The notes beneath the pieces were generated by a model that saw only the letters and a list, made by a program, of their open reading frames with translations, was not told where the DNA came from and did no database searches. Source: an uncultured Caulobacteraceae bacterium (GTDB lineage Bacteria; Pseudomonadota; Alphaproteobacteria; Caulobacterales; Caulobacteraceae). Taken from it: a DNA stretch of 5,819 nt. Below are positions 1-5,660 of the stretch, in pieces; within the stretch, counting starts at the first letter, position 1; every line of letters begins with the position of its first letter. The position numbers and the translations under genes are program-made. The stretch covers positions 1-5,819 of the forward strand of contig CAISGS010000587.1 in assembly GCA_903884915.1 (NCBI GenBank), in the 5' to 3' direction.

Positions 1-1787
1 AGGCCCTGCGGCGCATCAATCGGTTCGGACTTGTTGAGCAGCCGCGCCGCCGCGATCTTGATCATGCCATCGGCCATTTCACGCAGACGCACCTTGGCGC
101 GGGCCTTGCGAGCCTGCCAAGCCGCGCCGCCGAGACGGTCAAGGACGACATCGTCGCTCTCTGAGCCATAGCGGGTCAGAAGGTCGATATTTTCGACCGG
201 CAGATAGAGCTTGGCATCACCGCCATATTGCAGTTCGAGACAGTCATGCGGCGCACCGGCCACATCGAGCGTCTTCAGCCCCTCATAGCGCCCAATGCCG
301 TGATCAATATGGACCACCAGGTCGCCAGCTGTCAGGGACGAGGCCTCGGCCAAGAAATTCTGGGCCCGCCTGCGCTTATTGGGCCGCGCCAGACGGTCGC
401 CGAGAATGTCGGTCTCGGAAATGACCGCCAGACTGTCGGTCTCAAAGCCGGTATCGAGCGGCAGCACAACCCGCTGCGGGCGCTTGGGGTCCGCCGCCTT
501 TGCCGCCTGCCAATAGGGTGAAAAGACGAGGTTCAGGCCATGATCAGCCAGCATTGCGCCAAGCCGTTCGGACGAGCCTTCTGACCATGAGGCGAACAGG
601 ACCCGCTTGCCTTGGCTGGCCAGCATATTGGCGTGATTGGCGGCGGCCTCAAACAGATTGACGCTATCGAGCGCCCGCTCCGCCGAAAAGCCCCGCCCCT
701 GCCGCGCGCCCATATCGACCTGTTCCCAGCCCTCTTGCTGGAAAGGCGAGAACCGGCGTGAGGGCAAGCTATCGAGCCTGCGGTCCCACTCCTCGGCTGT
801 CAGATAAAGTTGGTCCGGCTCCAAGGGCTTATAGCCCGAGCGACCGCCCGTCCGATCAGCGCGCACATCATAGGCGTCAGCAATCATAGCCAGACGCTCA
901 TCGCGCGCCTCAAAGGCCAGATGATCAATCCCGATCAGGGCATCAGGGCCCAGATAGTCGAACAGGGTTTCCATGCCGTTATAGAACAGCGGCAGCCAGT
1001 GCTCCATCCCCGCCCGGCGCCCCCCCTCACTGACCGAGGCATAGAGGGGATCATCCATCGGCGCGCCAAAGGCGGCGATATAGCCTCGGCGGAACCGCGA
1101 AATGGCTTCAGGTTCGACCAGAACTTCACTCACGGGCAGAAGATCGACCCGCGTCAGTTGGCCCGTCGAACGTTGGGTGTCGGGGTCAAAGCCGCGAATG
1201 GTCTCCAGCGTGTCGCCGAACATGTCCAAGCGCACAGGCTCGTCAGCGTTGGAGGGGAACACATCAATAACGCCGCCGCGAATGGCAAACTCGCCCCGCG
1301 CCGAAACGGTAGAGGCTCGGACATAGCCATTGACCGCGAAATAGCGCTCGAGGTCCGCCAGCAAAATCTCTTGGCCCAGAACAGCGCTATAGCTGGCCTT
1401 AGAGAGGATCACGCGCGAGGGCACGCGCTGCATCAGGGCTGGAACCTGGGTGATGACAAGCCGAGCGGCCTTGCCCTCAAGCGGCTTGGTCAGTTGGCTG
1501 AGGGCCGCCATACGCTGGGCGGCAACGCTCGCTGAGGGGCCGATCCGGTCATAGGGCAGACAGTCCCACGACGGAAAGCGGATGACCTCTAACTCGGGCG
1601 CAAAGAAACCCAGAGCATCGGCAAAGGCATTGGCTCGCGCACCATCTCTGGCCACGAAGGCGCAGGTTCCGCCCTTGGCCCGGACCAGATCGGCCATGAC
1701 CAAGGCGTCAAAGCCCTCTGGCGCGCCGGTAATGTCCAAGCGGCCCGTCGCTTGGGCCATTCGTTTCAGGTCAGTTGGAGAAGCCAC
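1..1787 (-). CDS. mfd: Transcription-repair coupling factor Mfd, N-terminal half (3' end outside window)
   Basis: Mfd releases RNA polymerase stalled at DNA lesions and recruits UvrA for nucleotide excision repair. The frame stays open from GTG 1787 to the left edge, giving 595 codons of a protein usually near 1,150 residues. Visible are the UvrB-homology module, with the hallmark FPSWDCLPYD near residues 71-80 and the stretch GEFAIRGGVIDVFP further on, and the RNA-polymerase-interacting domain starting near residue 488 (GDLVVHIDHGIGRYEG), followed by LQYGGDAKLYLPVENIDLL. The window stops before the translocase motifs, so ATPase integrity cannot be judged. I chose GTG 1787 because an in-frame TGA lies just upstream and the residues after it (SPTDLKRMAQATGRLDITG) read as native N-terminus; a GAGG lies 13 nt upstream. 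ATG 1760 is the alternative, with no Shine-Dalgarno. The gene follows gltX by 98 nt on the same strand. No frameshift was found at the points checked along the frame. Confidence 0.95.
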   Translation of the reverse strand, partial: MASPTDLKRMAQATGRLDITGAPEGFDALVMADLVRAKGGTCAFVARDGARANAFADALGFFAPELEVIRFPSWDCLPYDRIGPSASVAAQRMAALSQLTKPLEGKAARLVITQVPALMQRVPSRVILSKASYSAVLGQEILLADLERYFAVNGYVRASTVSARGEFAIRGGVIDVFPSNADEPVRLDMFGDTLETIRGFDPDTQRSTGQLTRVDLLPVSEVLVEPEAISRFRRGYIAAFGAPMDDPLYASVSEGGRRAGMEHWLPLFYNGMETLFDYLGPDALIGIDHLAFEARDERLAMIADAYDVRADRTGGRSGYKPLEPDQLYLTAEEWDRRLDSLPSRRFSPFQQEGWEQVDMGARQGRGFSAERALDSVNLFEAAANHANMLASQGKRVLFASWSEGSSERLGAMLADHGLNLVFSPYWQAAKAADPKRPQRVVLPLDTGFETDSLAVISETDILGDRLARPNKRRRAQNFLAEASSLTAGDLVVHIDHGIGRYEGLKTLDVAGAPHDCLELQYGGDAKLYLPVENIDLLTRYGSESDDVVLDRLGGAAWQARKARAKVRLREMADGMIKIAAARLLNKSEPIDAPQG

Positions 1788-1794
1788 GCGCTTA

Positions 1795-1822
1795 GATATA
1801 CCTCAGTTGCCGAGCCGGTCAT
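1795..1822 (-). promoter_or_regulatory. Candidate mfd promoter (ATGACC, 16 nt, TATATC)
   Basis: On the minus strand ATGACC (1817-1822) and TATATC (1795-1800) are separated by 16 nt and each match four of six sigma-70 consensus bases. The expected transcription start falls at about 1787-1788, which is the GTG start of mfd itself, so a transcript from here would be essentially leaderless. The -35 part lies inside the 14-bp palindrome. The match is only moderate; mfd may simply be read through from gltX. Confidence 0.3.
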
Positions 1823-1828
1823 GACCGG
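1815..1828. repeat. Perfect 14-bp palindrome between gltX and mfd
   Basis: CCGGTCATGACCGG reads identically on both strands and sits 28 nt upstream of the mfd GTG. As DNA it could be an operator for a dimeric regulator; as RNA it would fold a 5-bp GC-rich stem (CCGGT/ACCGG) with a CATG loop. No T tract follows, so it is not a Rho-independent terminator. It does not resemble the alphaproteobacterial LexA box (GTTC-N7-GTTC). Confidence 0.6.
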
Positions 1829-1885
1829 GCCGATGGGGCATAGAGCGATGAGGCGACCGGAGCAAGGCCCCGCGCGACGCAAAGA

Positions 1886-3220
1886 TCAGGCGGTTTGGCC
1901 GCTAAGACGGGCGGCTGCCCGCTCTCGTCCGATCAGAACCAGCAAAGGCGCCATTTCCGGGCCATGATCCATGCCGGTTAGGGCGCGGCGCAGGGGTTGG
2001 AACAGACCCTTACCCTTGGCCCCGGTACGTTCCTTAACCGCGTTGGTCCATTCGCCCCAAGAGGCCGCATCCAAGGTTTGCGGCAAGACCGCCAGCGCCT
2101 CGGTCAGGAAGGCTTGATCCTCGACCACCGGCGTTACGGGACCGCGAACCATCTGGGCCAGCGCGCTAACATCGGCAAACAGGGTCAGGTTGGCACGGAT
2201 GGCCAACCAGAAGCCCTCGCCCAGGTCAGAGTCGATCGCGGCCAAACGGGGCTTGGCGGTCTCGTAAGGCATGGCGTGCAGGACCTGCGCATTCAGGCGC
2301 AAAAGATCGGCTGGATCGTAACGGGCGGGCGCGCGGCCCATCTTGGAGAAGTCAAAGCTCTCGCCAAGCTGTTCCAAGGATGTGCCGGCTTCCAAAGGAT
2401 CGCTCGTGCCCAGACGCGCCAGATGGCTGGTCACGGCGAGGGGCTCATAACCGTGCTCGCGCATATCCATGATCGACATGGACCCAATCCGCTTGGACAG
2501 GGCTTCGCCATCGGCACCGATCAGTAAGGAGAAGTGACCAAAGATCGGTACTGCACCGCCCAAGGCCTCGAAGATCTCAATCTGAACGCCGGTATTGGTC
2601 ACATGGTCTTCGCCCCGAACCACGTGGGTGATGCCCATCTCAATATCATCCACCACCGACGGCAGGGTGTAGAGGAAGGCACCGTCCTCACGGATCAAGA
2701 CCGGGTCAGACATGGAGGTCGTGTCGACATCACACTCGCCGCGCACCAGATCGGTCCACTTGACCCGGCGACCATCGAGCTTGAAGCGCCAGTGCGGGCG
2801 GCGGCCTTCGGCTTCCAGCGCGGCGCGCTCTGGGTCCGTCAGGGCCAAGGCTGCGCGGTCATAGATCGGGGGCAGGCTGCGGGACAGTTGCACCTTGCGG
2901 CGGCGATCCAGCTCTTCGCCGGTCTCATAGCAGGGATAGAGCTTACCCTCTGCCTTCAAGCGGTCGGCGGCGATCTGGTAGCTGTCAAAGCGCTTGGACT
3001 GATTATAGCGCTCGCCCCAGACAAGACCCAGCCATTTCAGGTCCGTCTCGATACCGTCTTCATACTCTTGGGTCGAACGTTCCAGATCAGTGTCGTCGAT
3101 GCGCAGGACAAAGGTGCCTCCGAAGCGCTTGGCGAACAGCCAATTGGTCAGGGCGGCGCGGATATTACCGACGTGGATGCGGCCCGTGGGCGATGGGGCA
3201 AAGCGGACCTTCACGGTCAT
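1886..3220 (-). CDS. gltX: Glutamyl-tRNA synthetase (class I, alphaproteobacterial paralogue type)
   Basis: This cytoplasmic enzyme attaches glutamate to tRNA(Glu), and in many alphaproteobacteria also to tRNA(Gln) for later amidation. The 444-residue product has PSPTG (9-13) with the HIGH-type signature HVGN (16-19), the catalytic-domain stretch VVDDIEMGITHVVRGEDH ending near 206, and a KMSKS-type loop ALSKR (240-244). A C-terminal anticodon-binding domain closes with TGAKGKGLFQPLRRALTG (399-416). It is shorter than E. coli GltX (471), and the four-ligand zinc site is lost: only C97 and C163 remain. The start is ATG 3220, with AAGAAAG seven nt upstream; the in-frame TTG at 3226 lies only 1-2 nt from that ribosome site. 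Many alphaproteobacteria carry two GltX copies, so tRNA specificity cannot be assigned from sequence alone. It lies 100 nt after dksA on the same strand. Confidence 0.96.
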   Translation of the reverse strand: MTVKVRFAPSPTGRIHVGNIRAALTNWLFAKRFGGTFVLRIDDTDLERSTQEYEDGIETDLKWLGLVWGERYNQSKRFDSYQIAADRLKAEGKLYPCYETGEELDRRRKVQLSRSLPPIYDRAALALTDPERAALEAEGRRPHWRFKLDGRRVKWTDLVRGECDVDTTSMSDPVLIREDGAFLYTLPSVVDDIEMGITHVVRGEDHVTNTGVQIEIFEALGGAVPIFGHFSLLIGADGEALSKRIGSMSIMDMREHGYEPLAVTSHLARLGTSDPLEAGTSLEQLGESFDFSKMGRAPARYDPADLLRLNAQVLHAMPYETAKPRLAAIDSDLGEGFWLAIRANLTLFADVSALAQMVRGPVTPVVEDQAFLTEALAVLPQTLDAASWGEWTNAVKERTGAKGKGLFQPLRRALTGMDHGPEMAPLLVLIGRERAAARLSGQTA

Positions 3221-3227
3221 GGTCAAT

Positions 3228-3234
3228 CTTTCTT
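3228..3234 (-). promoter_or_regulatory. Ribosome binding site deciding the gltX start
   Basis: AAGAAAG on the minus strand lies seven nt before ATG 3220, an ideal distance, but only 1-2 nt before the alternative TTG 3226. This favours the ATG and a protein beginning MTVKVRFAPSPTG. Confidence 0.6.
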
Positions 3235-3298
3235 AGCAGACGGGGCTGATCCGGTTTTGACCACCGGAGCAAACGATCTCGGCGAGGACCGCCGAATG

Positions 3299-3319
3299 GC
3301 CAAGCCCGCGCCCGTTGGC
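3299..3319 (-). repeat. Inverted repeat just after the dksA stop codon
   Basis: GCCAA (3299-3303) and TTGGC (3315-3319) form perfect 5-bp arms around an 11-nt GC-rich loop, beginning 2 nt beyond the dksA stop. There is no T run, so it is at best a weak or Rho-assisted 3' end, or a stabilising hairpin, between dksA and gltX. A second short repeat, TCCGGT/ACCGGA, lies further toward gltX. Either may be chance in GC-rich DNA. Confidence 0.3.
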
Positions 3320-3320
3320 G

Positions 3321-3749
3321 TTAGTCGTCTCTGTGGACCCGCTCGCGCCGCTCATGACGCTCTTGGGCCTCGACGCTCATGGTTGCGATGGGGCGGGCCT
3401 CAAGGCGGGCAAGGCCGATGGGCTCACCGGTTTCTTCGCAGAAGCCATAGGAGTCATCGTCGATGCGGCGGATGGCGGAATCGATCTTCGAAATGAGCTT
3501 CCGTTGTCGATCCCGGGTCCGAAGCTCTAAAGACCGGTCCGTCTCAGACGAGGCCCGGTCGGCTAGGTCAGGATGGTTCTCGGTTTCATTTTGCAGGTGG
3601 TTCAGGGTTCCTCGCGACTCGCGCAGAATGTCCTCTTTCCAAGCCTGTAGTTTCCGACGGAAATAGGCGCGATGGTTCGCGCACATGAACTCCTCGTCCT
3701 CAGAAGGACGATAGTCGGCATCAAGAACCGGCACTGTGGTCGTCGGCAT
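3321..3749 (-). CDS. dksA: RNA polymerase-binding transcription factor DksA (single-cysteine finger)
   Basis: DksA binds in the secondary channel of RNA polymerase and, with ppGpp, represses rRNA and activates amino-acid and stress promoters. The 142-residue product has a long charged helical region from about residue 24 to 100 forming the coiled coil, with the tip motif DLADRA carrying the two functional aspartates and alanine (D61, D64, A66). A finger region follows, YGFCEETGEPIGLARLEARP. In E. coli four cysteines hold zinc; here only C104 remains in the finger, as in other alphaproteobacterial DksA proteins such as the functional Rhodobacter one. ATG 3749 is chosen because GAGGG lies five nt upstream; GTG 3761 would add four residues but overlaps that site. 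It has its own likely promoter and is followed on the same strand by gltX and mfd. Confidence 0.95.
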   Translation of the reverse strand: MPTTTVPVLDADYRPSEDEEFMCANHRAYFRRKLQAWKEDILRESRGTLNHLQNETENHPDLADRASSETDRSLELRTRDRQRKLISKIDSAIRRIDDDSYGFCEETGEPIGLARLEARPIATMSVEAQERHERRERVHRDD

Positions 3750-3754
3750 TGACG

Positions 3755-3759
3755 CCCTC
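3755..3759 (-). promoter_or_regulatory. Ribosome binding site deciding the dksA start
   Basis: GAGGG on the minus strand ends five nt before ATG 3749. It lies inside the extra codons that the upstream GTG 3761 would add, so ATG 3749 is the supported start. Confidence 0.7.
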
Positions 3760-3799
3760 ACGCTCGCAAAATTGGATGCTCCGGGGTGAAGCGAGGCCG

Positions 3800-3827
3800 C
3801 TTATACCAAAACCGAAGGCCCAATCAA
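3800..3827 (-). promoter_or_regulatory. Candidate sigma-70-type promoter of dksA
   Basis: On the minus strand TTGATT (3822-3827, four of six consensus) and TATAAG (3800-3805, five of six) are 16 nt apart. The expected start near 3793 gives a leader of about 44 nt containing the GAGGG ribosome site. It lies in the 115-bp gap between fliX and dksA, so dksA need not depend on the flagellar fliX transcript. No clear fliX terminator is seen in this gap. Confidence 0.5.
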
Positions 3828-3864
3828 CGTGCCTCTCCAGATTGAACCATTTAAGTTTGTTGGC

Positions 3865-4296
3865 TCAGGGTCGGCGGGCCGCAACTTCAAGCTTGGCAAT
3901 CTCAACCGAGGCCCTTGTTTCTATATCGTTTAACAGTCCTTCAAGGTGAGGATCATCCACGCCTGAACGCTCTTCTCGGATCGCCGCCATCAGCCCGTTT
4001 AACGCCGTGGTTGAGAGATTGTCGTCCAGTAGGCTGTCGCGGACATCATCGAGAAGGTCGAGAATCTTGCTCGCGCGGCGCACGGCCTTCTTGCGTCGCT
4101 CTAGAGGACCGCCGACTTCCTGCAGCGCGATGAGCGCATCGATGGAGCCAACGCCGGTCGGGCCCGAGGCGCGAGCAGCCGAGGCGGTCTCAGTGTTTGC
4201 AGAGGCATTGGACAGCCGGAAGTCACCCCCCGCTGAGCGAGAGGCCGACCGTGCTGGACCCGAAGTCCCTACGCCGTTCGTACCGCCAATTTTCAT
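3865..4296 (-). CDS. fliX: Flagellar assembly regulator FliX
   Basis: In Caulobacter FliX is a class II flagellar protein that works with the sigma-54 activator FlbD, coupling completion of the early basal body to transcription of later flagellar genes. The 143-residue product begins MKIGGTNGVGTSGPARSASR, the typical FliX opening, followed by a low-complexity Gly/Ser/Ala stretch to about residue 50. A charged helical body follows, with SIDALIALQEVGGPLERRKK from residue 51 and LEGLLNDIETRASVEIAKLE at 118-137. ATG 4296 is chosen because it fits the family N-terminus; GTG 4344 would add 16 residues unlike the family. The ribosome site at ATG 4296 is weak. The gene is divergent from flgI across 248 bp, an arrangement known from Caulobacter, and precedes dksA on the same strand. 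Confidence 0.92.
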   Translation of the reverse strand: MKIGGTNGVGTSGPARSASRSAGGDFRLSNASANTETASAARASGPTGVGSIDALIALQEVGGPLERRKKAVRRASKILDLLDDVRDSLLDDNLSTTALNGLMAAIREERSGVDDPHLEGLLNDIETRASVEIAKLEVAARRP

Positions 4297-4350
4297 CTCA
4301 ATACCATCTGACCCAAGACCGCAGCCGGTAACCTCCAAGGCCACAAGACC

Positions 4351-4384
4351 ATAATCTGCACCTTACCACTTGCTGTAACGTTAA
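4351..4384 (-). promoter_or_regulatory. Candidate fliX promoter with CtrA-like half-site
   Basis: On the minus strand TTAACG (4379-4384) abuts TTACAG (4373-4378), which with GATTAT (4351-4356) forms a weak -35/-10 pair 16 nt apart. Caulobacter class II flagellar promoters have the CtrA motif TTAA-N7-TTAA over the -35; here one half is intact and the other reads GCAA. The predicted leader to ATG 4296 is about 50 nt. A second half-site, TTAACCAT, lies at 4461-4468 on the same strand. The assignment is tentative. Confidence 0.28.
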
Positions 4385-4388
4385 GGCT

Positions 4389-4403
4389 CGGCAGGATTTG
4401 CCG
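4389..4403. promoter_or_regulatory. Inverted repeat, candidate FlbD enhancer (ftr-like element)
   Basis: CGGCA (4389-4393) and TGCCG (4399-4403) are perfect arms around a 5-nt spacer. The element spans about -111 to -97 from the predicted sigma-54 start at 4500, the usual distance for Caulobacter ftr enhancers bound by FlbD. A weaker repeat, GGCC-N10-GGCC (4410-4427), lies next to it, and such enhancers often come in pairs. The arms and placement are seen; FlbD binding is inferred. Confidence 0.5.
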
Positions 4404-4442
4404 TGGGCAGGCCGTTTTCGCAAGGCCAAACTTTAGCAATCT

Positions 4443-4447
4443 GATTC
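4443..4447. promoter_or_regulatory. GANTC (CcrM-type) methylation site in the fliX-flgI spacer
   Basis: GATTC fits GANTC, the target of the cell-cycle methyltransferase CcrM of alphaproteobacteria. It sits about 55 bp upstream of the predicted flgI transcript start. A single five-base match may be incidental. Confidence 0.3.
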
Positions 4448-4473
4448 AACGGCCTTTTTTATGGTTAAATTCT

Positions 4474-4489
4474 TGGCATGAACTTCGCA
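4474..4489 (+). promoter_or_regulatory. Sigma-54 (RpoN) promoter of flgI
   Basis: TGGCATGAACTTCGCA matches the sigma-54 consensus TGGCAYR-N4-TTGCW at all but one defined base (TCGC for TTGC), with the invariant GG (4475-4476) and GC (4487-4488) exactly 10 nt apart. The predicted start is near 4500, giving a 45-nt leader to ATG 4545. In Caulobacter late hook-basal-body genes use such promoters with FlbD and IHF. The spacer to the upstream inverted repeat is AT-rich, but I see only a poor IHF match there. Confidence 0.8.
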
Positions 4490-4544
4490 TGCAAGATCAG
4501 GCTAGGCGCGCGTGGCGTCAAGACCCAAGGATCAACAGACCGCT

Positions 4545-5660
4545 ATGATGCGCATCGGCTCGGTTCTAAAAACAGTGATGACCGCCCTGTCCGCGGCCGC
4601 TTTGATAGCAACGCCCGTTCTGGCCAAATCGCGGATCAAGGACATTGTCGCGTTCGAAGGCGTGCGAGACAATATGCTGGTTGGTTACGGCATTGTCGTG
4701 GGCCTGAACGGCACTGGCGACTCGCTGCGTAACGCTCCCTTCACCAAGCAAAGCCTCGAAGCCATGCTTGAGCGTCTCGGCGTCAATACCCGCGACGCGA
4801 CCATGAACACCAAGAACGTCGCCGCTGTGATGGTCACCGCCCGCCTCCCCGCCTTTTCCGCCTCTGGATCGCAGGTCGATGCGACGGTCTCAGCCCTTGG
4901 TGATGCCAAGAGCTTGCTTGGCGGCACCCTGCTGGTTACCCCCTTGCTGGCCGCAGATGGCCAGGCCTATGCCGTGGCTCAAGGCACGGTCCAGACCGGC
5001 TCGGTCTCGGCCTCAGGCGGGTCCGGCTCCTCGATCTCAAAGGGCGTGCCTACCGCTGGGCGGATTGCCTCTGGGGCCATTGTCGAGCGCGAGGTTGGGT
5101 TTCAGCTGGCCAGCATGGCGCAGATGCGGCTGACCCTGCACAATCCAGACTTCACCACCGCCCGCCGCGTCGCAGAAGTGATAAATGCGCGCTTTCCGGG
5201 CTCGGCCAGAGCCGACAATCCCTCCATCATCACGGTGCGCCCCGCTGCCGGTCGCGATCTGGTGACCTACATCACCCAGATCGAGCAGCTGGAGGTCCAG
5301 CCCGACAATCCGGCCAAGGTCATTATCGACGAGGTCGCGGGCGTCATCGTCATGGGCGAGAATGTTCGCCTGTCTACCGTGGCTATTCAGCAAGGCAACC
5401 TGACCATCACGGTTCAGGAAACGCCTCAGGTCAGCCAGCCCAATCCCCTGTCGCAGGGCCAGACGACGGTGACACCGCAGTCTCAGGTCTCGGTCGATGA
5501 GGAAAAGGGTAAGCAGTTCATCACCCTTAAAGATGGGGCATCCTTGGCCTCGCTCGTTAGGGGGCTGAACAGCCTCGGCGTCACGCCTCGCGACATGATC
5601 TCCATCCTCCAGACCATCAAGGCGGCCGGTGCGCTGCAAGCCGACATTGAGGTGATGTAA
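4545..5660 (+). CDS. flgI: Flagellar P-ring protein FlgI precursor
   Basis: FlgI is exported to the periplasm, where it forms the P ring around the flagellar rod in the peptidoglycan layer. The 371-residue product (E. coli FlgI has 365) starts with a Sec signal peptide: basic start MMRIGSVLK, a hydrophobic run, and likely cleavage after VLA at residue 27. Family blocks follow: GYGIVVGLNGTGD (47-59), NVAAVMVTARLPAF, GGTLLVTPL (126-134), the hydrophilic VSQPNPLSQGQTTVTPQSQV (from 296) and the C-terminus SILQTIKAAGALQADIEVM. The protein has no cysteine, so the intramolecular disulfide of the E. coli protein is absent. ATG 4545 is preferred because the signal peptide begins there; AAGGA lies 13 nt upstream, rather far. 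ATG 4548 is equally possible, and GTG 4512 would give an unusually long n-region. The stop overlaps the next start. Confidence 0.97.
   Translation: MMRIGSVLKTVMTALSAAALIATPVLAKSRIKDIVAFEGVRDNMLVGYGIVVGLNGTGDSLRNAPFTKQSLEAMLERLGVNTRDATMNTKNVAAVMVTARLPAFSASGSQVDATVSALGDAKSLLGGTLLVTPLLAADGQAYAVAQGTVQTGSVSASGGSGSSISKGVPTAGRIASGAIVEREVGFQLASMAQMRLTLHNPDFTTARRVAEVINARFPGSARADNPSIITVRPAAGRDLVTYITQIEQLEVQPDNPAKVIIDEVAGVIVMGENVRLSTVAIQQGNLTITVQETPQVSQPNPLSQGQTTVTPQSQVSVDEEKGKQFITLKDGASLASLVRGLNSLGVTPRDMISILQTIKAAGALQADIEVM

Noticed and set aside
810..1535. Long plus-strand open frame of 241 codons
   Set aside because: It lies antisense to the clearly recognisable mfd frame and its product resembles no family; it is a by-product of GC-rich codon use.
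1788..1885. Small gene between gltX and mfd (for example sdhE, which sits near mfd in some alphaproteobacteria)
   Set aside because: Only 98 nt are available and no open frame with a recognisable product fits.
2534..3496. Plus-strand open frame of 320 codons
   Set aside because: It is antisense to gltX and the start of the dksA region, with no recognisable motif; both minus-strand genes are certain.
4297..4344. Longer fliX from GTG 4344
   Set aside because: The extra 16 residues are unlike FliX N-termini, while ATG 4296 begins directly with the conserved opening.
4422..4460. AAGGCC ... GGCCTTTTTT, resembling a plus-strand Rho-independent terminator
   Set aside because: The stem is only 6 bp with a 23-nt loop, and no plus-strand gene lies upstream for it to end. 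The T run is better read as part of the AT-rich spacer of the sigma-54 promoter.
4512..4544. Longer flgI from GTG 4512
   Set aside because: It would put 11 polar residues before a complete signal peptide and leave only about 12 nt of leader after the predicted sigma-54 start.
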